Counted from the stretch's first letter, positions 42,601 through 54,535 are shown. The stretch: 64,000 nucleotides of DNA from Blastobasis lacticolella (GCA_905147135.1 LR990054.1:15599001-15663000); one strand, 5' to 3'. Notes: generated by a model from the sequence alone, not told the origin. Made by a program: numbers and translations.

Positions 42601-45313
42601 GATAACAAGTCTCCCATCGATTCTGACAAAACTGGATCAATGGTGGTTGTCGTTATATAATCCGTAGTAGTTTCAATTTTAGGTGTCAACTTCTGAACAA
42701 TTTCATTTTCAATTTTAGTGTCTTCATTCAATTTTACTTGATTGCCATTCATGTGAGGATCCATAGTTGATATTTTCACAAAATTATCCAAAGGTTTATC
42801 AGTGACTGCGATTGACGACTTATTATCACTTATTTTCTCTGAATCAGAAGGAATATCTATTTCTAAACTTTCTTTACTTTCTGGATTTGTTTCAGTAAAT
42901 CTCGTTGTGTCCAACAGTAAATCGTTTGTGGTTGGAATAGGTCTGTAATTACCTAAGTCAGAAGCTATTTGGCTTATACTTTGCGATATATCAAATAGTG
43001 GAATAGATTCAGCTGGTTTTGTTGTATTCTGATTAGATTCAATGTTAATTTTTATATCATTTTCAGATACTGCAGCAGTTTCAGTAGATGTTACAACAGT
43101 TGTGGGAGAAACAGACTGTGTAGTTATTGTGGTTATATTGAATTTTTCCTCGAATTTGCTTGTGGTTGGAATTTCAGAGGAAGTTGTTGGCTTTACAGTG
43201 GTAGTTGTAGTGGTTGTTGTGGTAGTCCTTGGAGCTAAAGTAGTACTAGGCGGGTTTGTTTTTATAGCCAGTAAAGTAGTCGGCCGGTTTGTTGTTGAAA
43301 TAGCCCTCTTTGTAGTACTTGCATAGGCAACGGGCTTAGCAGTAGTAGTTGGTCTTCTTGTTGATCCCTCATTAACGTATGTAGCTGTGGAAACAGGAAC
43401 AAAAGTGCTTATCTTTTCATATTGAATGGCCCCTTTTTGAGGCGTTACAGGACTGGAAACAGTATGAATTTGAACTTTTGTGAAGTTCACTCCAGTGTTA
43501 TGCTGTGGTTTTATTACTGTCTTGCGTGTTGTTACAGCAGGTCTAGCTGTTGTCGGCTTTGGTGTAGTTCGTACTTGATTAGTTGTTGGTATTATTGTTG
43601 TAGTATGCGGCCGGTTTGTCGTTGAGGTTAATCGAGGTCTTTGTGTTGTTACTTTAGGTTTTGCTGTAGTAGTAGTAGTAGTAGATGTAGAAGGGAATTT
43701 GTTCACAGTTGTGGGTTTAGCAGTTGTTGTCTGTGGCCTAGTATTGGGTTTATACGTCGTCACTTTCGGCGTTGTCGTGGTTGTTGTAGATGTTGTAGGC
43801 TTCGCTGTTGTTGTAGTTGTTGTTGTGGAAGTCGTAGTTGTACTTTGTGTTGTCAAAGTACTGAGTGGTTTCACTTGAATATTAGCCACAGTTGATATTT
43901 TCTCCGTGGCTGGAACAATTTTAACGTCTTGGTTGGATGATGGACTTGAGCTAATTATTTGATTACTACCTTCTTTGCTTAAGTTATTATCGTCACCTGA
44001 CTCCAGTTCTTTGATCTCAGTGTCTGGCGTAGTAAATGTACTGGAAGTTTTATCGGGAACGATGTCAACGCCGCTGTTACCAAATATGGATGGCAAGATC
44101 AAGCTCCACGAATCCGAAACGTCGGGTGTGTCAAGAGTAGGTTGGGTATGTGGTTTGTTCTTGTGGGCTTCCATTTGGGCCTTGAGTACGTTTTGTACGT
44201 TGGTGACCACGTTATGGACTTTGTTGTATGTTGGTTGACTGAAGTTGAATGCGATTGTTGGTTGGTTTTCGTTGGCGAATGTGACGAGGCCCTCTGTCTC
44301 TTCACCTGCAGCCACTATGGCTTGTATCTCCTCCAGGGTCATGAGTCTTTTCACGAGTTCGCCGGATTCGTCGAAAGTGTAGAATTCATAGCGGTCAGGT
44401 GTGAGTAGGTTGACGGGGCTCCCAACGGTTGCTGGTACATTCGCTGGTGGTGGCAGGGTGTTTCCCACCGCATCAGCAACGTAGGGTAGCTTCGATCGCC
44501 TGGAACGTGAAACGAATTATGTTTTAGTTACAATCGAACTTGGCATTTTTAATAGTTATAAGAAACTCAAATAATATAATAAACTTTAACTCAAAAATTA
44601 TGTATTGAAAGAGGATGAATTACTAATCTCAGATTAATCATATCCGCAACGGATGTACTCGCTACGAAATCGGTCGTGTCTTATTACGCCGTACGTCCAC
44701 CGCACCATTTTTATTTCATTTGCGTGAAGTTCGCGAGCGGCGAAACGCCTGGTACTACATACATGTAGTACATGTACATATTTTGTTCCTTCAAAACAAA
44801 CTGATTCATCGAAACCTAGGAAGCGGACTGCGTGACTGTGACTTATTTAACAGTTTAACAGACCTAGTGATAAATAAACAAAGTCATAAATGTCATAACA
44901 GCGCCTGTTTCTAAAATAAATATCTTCCTGCAGGCCCTCCGAAGTGTGATGTGATCACGAGACGCCGCTAGGACTTACACAATATTACCTAACTAAATAG
45001 GTATATAGGTAAGTATATAAGCATATTTATTCGCACAGATAAGTATAAATACATACATACAGGCATTACCTGTAACTTAGGAGCACCCCGTGACGATATA
45101 ATATGTATTATTTATTTATTTAACAGTTTAATGTACCCAAGAAAACTTAACAGAAAGTACAGATTAGTTACGACACAACAGGCAACAGGCAATATTATTA
45201 TTCCATCTGTCATAAACCCACCTGTCCTCCACATCGTCAGGCCTTGCGCCCGCGCACGCAACGGCGAGCAGCACACACAGCACGCGCATCCTGTAGCGCT
45301 CCCATGCACCCAT
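39620..45313 (-). CDS. Secreted mucin-like serpin, atypical reactive centre (3 exons, about 1412 aa)
   Basis: Minus-strand model by eye: exon 1 45313-45222, exon 2 44499-41178, exon 3 40444-39620. The exon 1/2 intron splits an Arg codon; the exon 2/3 intron is phase 0; total 4239 nt. Exon 1 gives a signal peptide (MRVLCVLLAVACAGA from the internal Met at residue 9, or eight residues earlier from the first Met). Residues about 240-480 are Thr/Pro repeats (TTTT, AKPTT), likely O-glycosylated, followed by a long Ser/Asn/Lys/Glu-rich stretch to about residue 960. The serpin fold starts near residue 965 (FVLSPYSI, MFMGARGAT) and ends with the serpin signature DRPFLYF and GMILYVGRYNP. The strand before it lacks the Glu-rich, Ala-rich hinge of inhibitory serpins and instead holds a charged, Arg/His-rich segment, so I infer a non-inhibitory role. 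It recalls unusual long insect serpins such as Drosophila Spn100A, an uncertain assignment. Intron 2 carries a SINE. Confidence 0.8.
40672..41034 (+). repeat. SINE family A, nearly complete copy
   Basis: The head begins GGAGCGTCGGTGGCC at 40678, with B box GGTTCGAATCCC near 40731-40742 and the typical body. Flanked by ATTTGATAATA at 40661-40671 and 41035-41045, an 11-bp target duplication. It sits in the serpin gene's second intron, in antisense orientation to the gene. Confidence 0.82.
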
Positions 45314-45330
45314 CGACCTGAAACTGAATT
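45314..45330 (-). promoter_or_regulatory. Possible 3' splice site or initiator just before the serpin start codon
   Basis: Reading the minus strand, TTCAGTTTCAG lies a few bases before the first ATG. It could be an acceptor joining an unseen 5' non-coding exon, or a TCAGTT-type initiator marking the transcription start. The sequence alone does not decide. Confidence 0.3.
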
Positions 45331-45444
45331 GGGAAAACTTTAATTTACGAGAACTTGATGGGTGACCGTTTCGTATTTTGTGGCTAGTCGTAGAGCCGTA
45401 ACGAGCTCCAACTTGTTAGGTGTGCGTCCTAATACTAAATAATA

Positions 45445-45680
45445 AATATTCGTGGACAAATTCACACAGCGCCATCTAGCCCCAAACTAAGCAAAGCTTG
45501 TGCTATGGGTGCTAGATAACTGATATACTACTTAAATACTTTTAAATACATACTTATTATACATAGAACACCCAGACCTGTAACAGAAATTAAAATTAAT
45601 CATTTCAATTTCTGCCCGGCCGGGAATCGAACCCGGGACCTCTTGCGTGGCATGTTGACCATTGAACCACTCAGGTCGTC
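45445..45680 (-). repeat. tRNA-derived SINE family E, complete-looking copy
   Basis: The minus strand starts with a tRNA-like head (GACCTGAGTGGTTCAATGG; B box GGGTTCGATTCCCGG), continues with a body containing CTATGTATAATAAGTATG, and ends in GGACAAATT-complement and TTATTATT sequence. Related pieces lie at 20392-20590, 46400-46485 and 62288-62340. Confidence 0.72.
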
Positions 45681-45784
45681 GAATTACTGTTGGCAAAGAC
45701 TGGTTGAACAGTCTCAGAAGCCAATTGGCACCCGTTATGTTAATGATGATGTTAGCGAAGCTGTAGTGGCCAATAATTAGTGCG

Positions 45785-46215
45785 TGGCCCGTCTTGTATG
45801 TGTCGCAGCCATATATATGGTTAAATTAGCTGGTTAACTAAACGGCTAGCTTTTTGAGCAATTATTTAGTAGAAAATTTGCCAGTTTCATAAAATTTTAA
45901 AGTGATGTTGAAAGAACGATATTGCCTCGAGTTAACGCAGCTCTTCCACATATTGTTCCAATGCTAACCTACCCACAATAACTTCAAAGTATAATAATAG
46001 TTTGCATTAGGTTTCTATTCCGTTAGTTTAGGTTAGCATTATGACAATGAATGGAAGAGCTCCGTAAACTCGAGGCAATATCGTTCATTTGACTTTACTT
46101 TCAAAGTTCATGAATTTGGCCAATTTTCAATTAAATAACTGCTTAAATAGCTAGCCGTTTAATTAACCGGCTAATTTAACCATTTGGCTGCGACATATGC
46201 ACAACGTGCATATTT
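45785..46215. mobile_element. Long-arm palindromic (foldback/MITE-like) element
   Basis: The left arm (about 45795-45975) is the imperfect reverse complement of the right arm (about 46020-46205). For example GGTTAAATTAGCTGGTTAAC pairs with the complement of GTTAATTAACCGGCTAATTTAACC-type sequence, and CGATATTGCCTCGAG pairs with CTCGAGGCAATATCG. The central loop is about 60 bp. Exact ends and target duplication are not resolved. It lies about 0.5 kb upstream of the serpin start. Confidence 0.75.
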
Positions 46216-46399
46216 GATTACAGATTTCAAATACCTAGGTATAGGTATAATATTAGCAATGATAAAAATCATAACTACTTTCGTTATTGTCCAAGACTCG
46301 TATTATTTTAAAATAATAATTTGTTTGAGTCCGGATAATTGCTAAAGAAACGGTATAAGGAGTTTCGATTGTCATTGGTTTTAATTATCATAACAATCA

Positions 46400-46490
46400 T
46401 AACAATACCCACCCATAGTACAAGCTTTGCTTAGTTTGGGGCTAGATGGCCTGTGTGAATTTGTCCACGAATATATTTATTTATTTTATT
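46400..46490 (+). repeat. SINE family E 3' fragment
   Basis: Contains ACAAGCTTTGCTTAGTTTGG and GTGTGAATTTGTCCACGAAT followed by TTTA repeats, the family 3' end in plus orientation. Confidence 0.65.
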
Positions 46491-46514
46491 TTATTAATAA
46501 CAAAAGCAAATAAT

Positions 46515-46790
46515 CTTCATGTACCAATGACTCTTTTCTGAGTTGTAATCATTATTTGAATGCTAATCGATGCTATTACGTTAAAGAAAACATCGTGATG
46601 AAACCTGCACATTCAGGCGACTGGATGTGTAACCATGTTCCTATCTGGTCAGGTTCCCCTGGTAGCAGGGTCCCGGAGGTCAGATGGCAGTCGCCCCACT
46701 GTAATTATCTGATCTGCCAAGACCTGGATCATGGTCTAGGCGGACCCCGGGCCCTCGTGCGTGAGACGGGATATTAACTAAGTACGTCTT
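46515..46790 (+). repeat. SINE family A, 5'-truncated
   Basis: Begins in the ATGTACCAATGACTC segment, lacks the tRNA-like head, and runs through the CCTGGATCATGGTC region to a GGGATATTAAC end. Confidence 0.7.
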
Positions 46791-46827
46791 AGGACAATTA
46801 AAAAGAAATAAGTAATTTTGATAGAAC

Positions 46828-46960
46828 TGGCTGACTTGGGGCCCTGCATATTCGGGTCTGGGTGCCAGAATCACGGAAATTGTTACTCAAAAAAAGGGTT
46901 TCGCAATAAAAGCGAGTAATCCCGCTTTTTGCGTGAAACATTTTTGACATACACTTTTCA
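46828..46960 (+). repeat. Dispersed repeat F, second copy at 60295-60400
   Basis: Both contain GACTTGGGGCCCTG, then ATCACGGA/ATCACAGA followed by ATTACT, and AAGGGTTTCGCAA, in the same order and orientation. Confidence 0.55.
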
Positions 46961-47443
46961 TATAACGAGACCACGTTTTAAAGTTCTTTGAGTCTGGCTT
47001 TAACGCCTAAGGCTGTGGTTGACAAGAGACACGCATTACAACCGAGGCATATGCACGGTTCTACGTGTAGTAAGTATGTGTATGTTTTGTGCGTATGTGT
47101 TCTGTAAAAATGAACTCTTTTGATGTGCTAAATTGTATGACTTAGGGCTGATTTTTAATTCTCACATAAAATTTATCTGCCCGATAAAGTTAATTATAAG
47201 TACTACCAAATTAAAACAAATTATAATTCCACATAATAAAGAAGTAACAATATGATGATATTTTAGTTACGTAATAACTTATCAGACTGATATTTTAATC
47301 TGATAATAAAAAAATCAGGCCTTATACTTTTAAAAGCTTAATTAAAGTCAAGCGAAATTACAAGATCGTAAGTATACCTACACTAGCATTTACTAGCATT
47401 ACTAAACACGAAACAATCCTAAGAATGTAAATAAATATGTTAA

Positions 47444-47779
47444 TTAAAATCGCCAACCGCAACGAAAAAAAAACTGTAAAATAACAAAAATAAACGTCAA
47501 ACCCGTTCGACGTGTTACCACGGTCGTTGTCGCATGAACTAGACCTTCCACATTCGCGTCTATTGCTATTGCGGCTTCATTTTCTTTTTGTACCATTTCC
47601 ATTGCTGTTTTTATGGCCAATTCATTTGTGGCCTCACCGGTTTCGTTGTTAATGGTCGTTGTACAATTATGTCTTGTAGCGTAACTTTCGTCTTTCGTTC
47701 GGCTAGAGCTGGCTTGTTCCGTTGTGTTTGACAAGTGGTTAGTCAGTCGGAAGTGGGACGCTTGGTTGACATCTATCAC
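47444..47779 (-). other. Unassigned 111-aa open frame
   Basis: An open frame on the minus strand with no ATG near its start: the usable start is GTG or an upstream splice site. It is rich in Thr, Asn and Glu (TTTINNETGEATNELAIK) and ends in a hydrophobic segment (TGLTFIFVILQFFF) like a membrane or GPI-anchor tail. Its composition differs from chance frames nearby, but no family is recognised and no clear splice sites or polyA signal frame it. It could be a last exon or a relic. Confidence 0.25.
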
Positions 47780-48744
47780 GGCCGGTCGATCACCTTTGGT
47801 GACTTATGAGCCTATTCTGCAAGGTGTATTGGGTAAATGGCGAGATAAGATTGCGCGAAGGAACGGTCGCTCATCTTCTATTGGGTCTTAGGGTAGTAAG
47901 TCCCGGTGTCGATTGGAAATTGATACTAGTAATTTGAATTGTCTTGAACTCTTTTATGCTTCTCAGTGCCAAGACAGCACAGCTCACGTTAGACAAAAGC
48001 CGTAATTATCAACTAAGTATATAGCAGAGTGAGTTGTTCACGTTAAAAAAGTCGTAATTATCGTCTAAGTATGACATCTCTCCTTGAGATTCAGTTGTGT
48101 ACAATACATGGCACCCACCATTCAGAAAATCGTAGGGAAAACTATTAATAAGAGTTTTATCTTGTAAAAGTATGCTCATTACTGTATTTACAGTGAACGC
48201 TTTGCTTTTTTAGATATTAGACAGCGCCAAGCGAATTGTCCCAGAATAAAATTGAGTTCAGACGTTTTTATTACTACTATGTAAATTTTAAAATCCCACA
48301 AAGAAAACATTTCAACGATCGCGATTACATTGTGTCAAAACCACATATATAAATGCTCATTCAACTACACATTTCTCGAGCTTCTGTTTACATTACTCAT
48401 TTATTCGCAGCACCCAGCGCAGTCGCAACTTAATTGGGGCTCTCATAAACTAACGAAAGACGTCTCAACACTGCGGTTACCGTCGCATAGCCGCAATTAC
48501 CATCGCGAACAGTAAATCAACAAAGAAATGGCAAACTTGACATCTGCAGTCACACTCCGGCGGGTACCAACAAAGGGTTACCGTTACGGGCGTGAGAGAC
48601 AGCATGGGAAAGGAGGATGATCGACATTGACATGATGATGTAACTGAGCCGGTTGCCGTTGCAGATTTGCAATACGTGACTTCTCTGTGGGTCACGTGTT
48701 CTTGTGTCTCTGTTGGTACCGTTTTCAGCGGTCTATTTAGCATG
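47780..48744. other. No gene seen
   Basis: AT-rich sequence without splice-framed open frames. A scrap resembling RTE-tail sequence (CATTGACATGATGATGTAAC) occurs near 48625. Confidence 0.45.
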
Positions 48745-48990
48745 TATTGTAAACGTACTGTAACGTGCTAATAGATCGCATCGTGGAATACGCGGGAAAC
48801 AGGTGCCTGAACCTGCCAGTAAGGAGTATCCGTGGGCGGAAGGAGGCTCCGGGCGGCCCAAGAAGAGATGGATTGACTTGACATGGCTTACAATGATAGG
48901 ATGCCAAAGACCGGGCAAAGTGGAGAAGAATGAGTGGGAAAACGGACCCTGGCAGAGGCCGGGATGAGAACAAGGGTAGAATAGGAGTAC
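48745..48990 (+). repeat. RTE-type LINE fragment
   Basis: Plus-strand sense resembles the insert at 19067: GGGAAACAGGTGCCTGAACC, GGCCCAAGAAGAGATGGATT, CCAAAGACCGGGCAAAGTGG. Frames are broken. Confidence 0.6.
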
Positions 48991-49689
48991 GTTTAAAAGA
49001 AAAGACGAAAGAATTCACAACATTTCTTTTAAGAAAGCAGATCCACAGATGTGTAATAGTATTGATTTATTCAATGTATCCACAAAAATCTAGAGAGGGA
49101 TGCATTTTTATTTAAATAAGTATATTTATTATTGTTTAGATTTCTATGGATAATACCTAACGTTATCATGTCCTGCTTTTGTCTGTCTCTATTGAAACGT
49201 ACTGTATCTTACTCTAGATATTGTTGTTGTGTTGGTTTATGCAGTTATGCTGTTTCTGTATAATAATATGTATAGCTGTTTATTAACTTTTTTAATTGTA
49301 CAATAGCAAAGCTTTGTTATTATAATCGTGTGCATAGCACCCCGAAGAGAATCCTGAATACATTAGCAAACCGGTGGGGCTCCCCATGCTGGCGCATTGG
49401 ATAGGGCATCATGCGACGGTCACTCAGCCGCCAGTAGAATTGAAATTTAATAATATTTCATGATATATTAATTATTATTACTGGATAGGTTCACTAAAGT
49501 TAGGTTAAGTTCATTGTTACCAATACTAAGATATATATGTATCTAAAATCAAATATTGGAATGAATAAATAGGTTGTAAACTTAGGATAAGTACCTATAG
49601 TTAATCTTAATTTGCATGTACAAGCTGAATATTTTAAATATCTGTACAATATAAACTTTTCTTGTTCCTCATCGTTTTCTTTTTATCTT

Positions 49690-49850
49690 ATTTTTTATAC
49701 CACTAAGGTGGCAAATAAGCTTACGGCCCGCCTGATGGTAAGCAGTCACCGCAGCCTATGGACGTTTGAAATGCAACCCACGCGTTGCCGACCCCGTAAA
49801 AACCTTTACGTAAGAATCTTTTATCCGAAACCAGAGAAAACCATAAAAAG
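49690..49850 (-). repeat. LINE 3' end (family G)
   Basis: Plus strand AAGGTGGCAAATAAGCTTAC and ACCCCGTAAAAACCTTTACG match 54536-54660. Confidence 0.6.
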
Positions 49851-50112
49851 CCCCGAACGAAGTCATTCGCCAAACTCCTCTTGTCACGTAAATCGCAACT
49901 TTTCGTGATTTAGACAAACCATTTGCCGGAATATATATTCAATTTCCAACGTGGCTCTTCGCATCGGTGAGGAGTTACTCGTGTATATTTGATAACTGCG
50001 GCAGCTGAGCGACGGCTCGCGGTGGTCCGTTTAGCTGATCGCTGTCCAAACTTTTAGTTTTACCAATCTTTTACTAAACTACTGTGTGTGCATTCCTCAA
50101 TTACTGTGTGAC

Positions 50113-50371
50113 CATGAAGGTATAGATAAAAATGGAGTCCACACTAGAAACAACCGCTTGAGTCAAATACCTACATAACTCTATCTTACTCTCTGTGGTC
50201 GGACTTCTCTTTTTAGTGTATTGCCATGTATTGCCGTGTTTGTAAATTAATGAAGGATACCCTATTTAGAAAGAGAGGGCCTGCTCACAGAGAGCGAAAT
50301 GGAAACAGATAGATATGCTTCAAGTAGGTATTCGAAGTGTGGTCTCCATACCTTTTATCTATAACTTCATG
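50113..50371. mobile_element. 259-bp MITE with CATGA termini and 8-bp target duplication
   Basis: The left end CATGAAGGTATAGATAAAA and right end TTTTATCTATAACTTCATG are inverted repeats, continuing imperfectly inward (GGAGTCCACAC against GTGTGGTCTCC). TGTGTGAC occurs directly outside both ends (50105-50112 and 50372-50379). CATGA ends with an 8-bp duplication recall P-superfamily transposons; hAT is an alternative. Confidence 0.75.
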
Positions 50372-50999
50372 TGTGTGACAGACGAGCAGACATTTTAGTT
50401 TTTCAAACTACTCAAGGACAAACGAGCAAATGACATCTACAATTCATGCACTAAGGTCTCATATTGTATATATGACATTAACTATTGGTAATTCTATTCA
50501 TGAAAATATTTTAGATTTCGATGTATGATTATTACTACGAATAAAAGAATATGAATATACCAAACTTGCAGAAAATCGGGTGCGTTGACACTTTGAGGAC
50601 TGTGATGCATTGGCTTATGCCTGTAACGGCGTATCGGAATACGATACCGCGTCACTCACATGACATGAAACATGTAAGGAAATTTCTAAACGTGTCCATT
50701 GTGTTTTAATACCCGCTTAATCCATAAATGGGCTCTTTTAATTAAGTACTACTACTTAGTGAAATTACAATGAGCATCGGAAGTCTAAACGGGGGTCGGC
50801 AGTCTGCGGAGCTTGCCTTCAAATATTCAAGGCGGGCCGCCGGCGGCGCAACGCAGGTTTACCTGCAGCCGACCTGGAAAACCTGGATAACTACCTACCT
50901 ACAGTTACGGCATAATCGTGACTGTGAATCGAAACAAGTAGCAGGTGGAGTAATGTGGCTTTTGCGTGCTGTTACGAGTAAAAGTCGGGAAATATTGAA

Positions 51000-51100
51000 T
51001 GAATGAATGAATAACGCTTTATTACACATTTAAACAAATACAATGGGTAGGTACTTAAAATTAACAGCAGCAGAAGCAACAGACGGCCTTATCGATTAAA
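51000..51100 (-). repeat. LINE/SINE 3' end with (TTCA)n tail
   Basis: The minus strand reads AATAAAGCGTTATTCATTCA and further TTCA units. Similar minus-strand tails are at 1540-1566 and 30810-30825. Confidence 0.45.
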
Positions 51101-52289
51101 CTTTACTTTTACCTGTTTTATTGAAATATGTTTAAAAAAAAATTTAAAGCAGCACTTTATTCAATATTATTTTAATCATTTAAGTTCACGTTCATATCTA
51201 CTACGTTATACAACGATTTTACCGGATTCGCAATGGTTCTGAATATTTCATTGGATTATGGTCCGCGCCAGTTAAGTCTGCTTTTAGGTTCTGGCGTTCC
51301 TGACATTCTTTATGTTCTAAGCATAGTTGTAAGTTGATATTTTTGTCTGTTTATAACATTTAGCTCCTTTGTTATATAATATATGAGCAATACTAACTGA
51401 CAACTAGTTTAATAAATTATTTACACTGACAGGCATAGCATCCTTCTAAAAAAAAGGCAGGTAAAAGGAGGCTGTACTGACAGAAGTTACAAATTCTCAT
51501 GCAAATTCTTAAACGCTGACCCCAATTTTAAAAGGAAGATTTTTCATATCAATAGATGGCCATCGCTGACCCTGTTTCAATAATTAAGCTTAGGCTATAA
51601 ACGGTAATAACGGTGCCCTATTGTTATGAGAGTTACTGGTATCTCATATAATTTCCGTCTGTGCTTTGTCACTGTGAGCCTTATCCTTCATTATCATCAA
51701 GCATTATGACTTGGTGGCAGAATTATATAGGTAAGGCGGTGGTACTCACCCAGACGGAATCCTTGACACTTGACAAAGTCCTGGCACAGGTTAAATATAT
51801 ATTCTTGTTTAATTAAAAGTATTGCAATCTATTTTTAATAAATTTGCATAGCATTATTTGGAACCACATTGGTTACTTAAACAAAAGGAACACAAATTAA
51901 GAATAAGGTCGAGATGGTAGAACGAGCCAACCATTCCCGCAAACTCTTTACAAATTTTCCGTAACGAAGTTTTATCTCCAACAGAACTCCGAAGTTGCAA
52001 CTGATAATTAACTACTCGACGTTGAAATGAACTTCACATTTAATATTTCCTCCGTTAACTTCGGAAAAGTTGAAGCGAGTTATGTGGCTTTGTTTAGAGT
52101 GGGTGCTTCGTTTAGATTCAGGATGCTCTTTGTAAGTTTATAACGATGGTATATCACCTTCTGATATTTAAATTTCTAAATCATTCTTCAAAATCCTAAA
52201 TTTAAACATTCGAAATTCGAATATCATCAATTTGGCTCAATAATGTTTTATTTTACTCACTCACTTTTCATATTTCAACCAAGTAATAC
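51101..52289. other. No convincing gene; repeat B scrap
   Basis: A repeat B fragment lies at about 51700-51790 (GGCGGTGGTACTCACCCAGA). A 32-codon open frame beginning at an ATG at 51233 and ending at a GTAAGT is noted but unsupported. Confidence 0.4.
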
Positions 52290-52370
52290 CCCTAATCCTG
52301 GATCATGGTCAAGGCGGACCCCGAGCGCTCGCGCGTGAAAGCACAACTGCGACATTAATGCCAACATATA
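52290..52370 (+). repeat. SINE family A tail fragment
   Basis: AATCCTGGATCATGGTCAAG followed by the CGTGAAAGCACAAC and GACATTAATGCC segments of the family. Confidence 0.6.
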
Positions 52371-53565
52371 CTTGGTACATATTTATATTTAAGTACCTAT
52401 TTAAATGCCACATAAATTATTTGGTATACGTGGTATGAGAAATTCGAGAATCTTTCACAAGGCTTTGTGACAAACAGGTCAGTGTGGTAACAGTGGTATG
52501 TTCAATTTAATTTGTATGTAACTTTTTATAACACGAAAATCGCTCGCATCCCGCCATCGTGCAATACTCATTGGGAATTAACAAAAAGACACGGAATCGT
52601 AGGGTTTTTTATTACTATTTTGCATAACGTGTAATTTATCAAAGTCTGTGGGACCGTCCCAGAGTTTTTGATAGATTATTCTCTTACTGCAATGGCTTGG
52701 CGTGACAGCATGCAACTAAAAGCGAGATTGATAACGTGAGAACCACCAATATGAGCAAATTTTGCAGTAATTGGCAGCTTTATTAGTGCTCTTAGAACTA
52801 AATTATGTTGCGGTTTCCGATTTCTTAAGGTTCCTTGTGTAAGCTAAATGAATAATATAACAAAAGTTGTGTAACTTACTTTTGAATGTTTACTAGAATT
52901 TTTTTTTCCAAAATGACAGTGATATTATTTATATTTTTTAAGACTCTGTCATATTGAAAACGCACATATGTTTTTTGTTGTTTAAGTATGAAACAAGTAC
53001 TTTATCTGTTTCTTGTTGTGCTGTTGTACGGCTTGAACTATCTGGCACATCGAGGTACTTAAGACTACACTTTGTCTCAATTCGGTCTTTTAACATGTCT
53101 GGTTTATTAACAAGGTTCATTATGTTAAATTTATTTTGTTATTAATTGATATTCGGCACTATAGATCGATAAATTGTAACCAAATATTGTATTTACTCTG
53201 TAATATGACTGATTAAGCTAAAAAGATAAGAATGAAATACTTTCATTATTGTAGACTTAAGAATGGAACTTATTAAGGAAGTAGTAGATAAGGCAGTTAT
53301 TAAGTTAGCTACATTATTCCCGAGTGGCCCCGGATACTTTTGGTCCCAGGCAAATAACAGGATCCCGCTGGATGTTTGAATATTCAAAAAGTTTTGAACT
53401 GTGTGCGGTTGAACTCCGCAGGGACCACTAATACAATTGGAGAGGTAAAAGAATATTTACTTGTCATACCTTAGCGTAACAGAACGTTATTGACGAGATC
53501 AGGGAACAGGGAAACAGGAAACATAAGAACTGAACAACATAAGAACAGAGAACAGCACATTTGAA
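52371..53565. other. No gene or recognisable element seen
   Basis: AT-rich sequence. Open frames are short and overlap on both strands with no motif. Confidence 0.45.
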
Positions 53566-53569
53566 TTAA

Positions 53570-53905
53570 GTAAGTAAGTAAAAACTCTTTATTGCACACA
53601 TATTATAAGACAATTAACCTAATGTTTTATTTTATGCTATTCAGTGACAAACGAGCCGACAGCCCACCTGATGTTAAGTGGTAAATGTCGCCCATAAAAT
53701 CTACAATTCGTACATTTAGGTTAGGTAACAAAAATATAGAGCCGCAGGTGCGTTGTCACTGTGAGGACTAAGATAAATATAAATTCGCTGGCTACCTCAT
53801 CCTTCAAACTGGAACACAACAATGCAAGCATTGTTGCTTGGCGGCAGAAATAGATAAGGCGGTGGTACTCACCCAGGCGGACTCCTCAGGCTTGACAGAG
53901 TCCAA
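53570..53905. repeat. LINE tail joined to a repeat family B copy
   Basis: 53570-53620 is a minus-strand LINE end: its complement reads AATAAAGAG and a CTTA-repeat tail. 53636-53905 is repeat B in plus orientation, from GCTATTCAGTGACAAACG to GGCGGACTCCTCAGGCTTGA. Confidence 0.6.
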
Positions 53906-54535
53906 CTTCCTGATAAAATGTGGAGAATGATGAGAAAGCAGCACATTTGATTTAACCGAACGGTACAACCTGTAGCAGCTCAAATTGACTCAAAGAACAT
54001 TATTGTTTTTGTAGTACATTACCTCTAACTATGTTGACTCAAGAGCGTACGCAAAGGTGCTCGAAAGCATGGCAAGCACATAGCTGCACTAAGTATGCAC
54101 TTTACGTCCTAGCATAAAATTTTATGCAAAAAGGAAATAAACATAGCGAGGCGTCTCTAAAACGCAGAAATATGCCCCTAGCTCGTCGTTGGCGCTCACA
54201 AAGTTAGGAATTAAGTGGGGTATTGTCCCAGAGTTGCCTGGATACCACCGAGCACAGACCCAGTGGAGCATTGTATGACAATTATTTAAAATACATTTTT
54301 TACATTAGCTGATGTACGATGAAAGGGATGAGGGATCACGTCTTTTGTATTCGGCTTTATGTAATGTGTAGTAAAGCGTAATGAGGTATATGAAAAATTT
54401 AAAGTTTTACCGCAATGTACGAGTACACTACCGTAAGCATTTCGTGCAATATAAAGGTCGATTATCACATTATGTACAGGACTAGGTAGTGTTGTAAGAA
54501 AGCGATCGCCCTGTAAGTAAGTGAGTTGATAGAAT

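Noticed and set aside
43042..43895. Plus-strand open frames rich in Val or Cys opposite the serpin exon
   Set aside because: They are antisense shadows of the Thr-codon repeats (ACN read as NGT).
45600..45675. tRNA gene on the minus strand
   Set aside because: tRNA-like head of SINE family E, repeated at 20392-20590, followed by the SINE body rather than a T-run terminator.
51233..51331. Possible first exon: short frame from ATG to a GTAAGT donor
   Set aside because: Only 32 codons, no recognisable motif and no matching downstream exon found.
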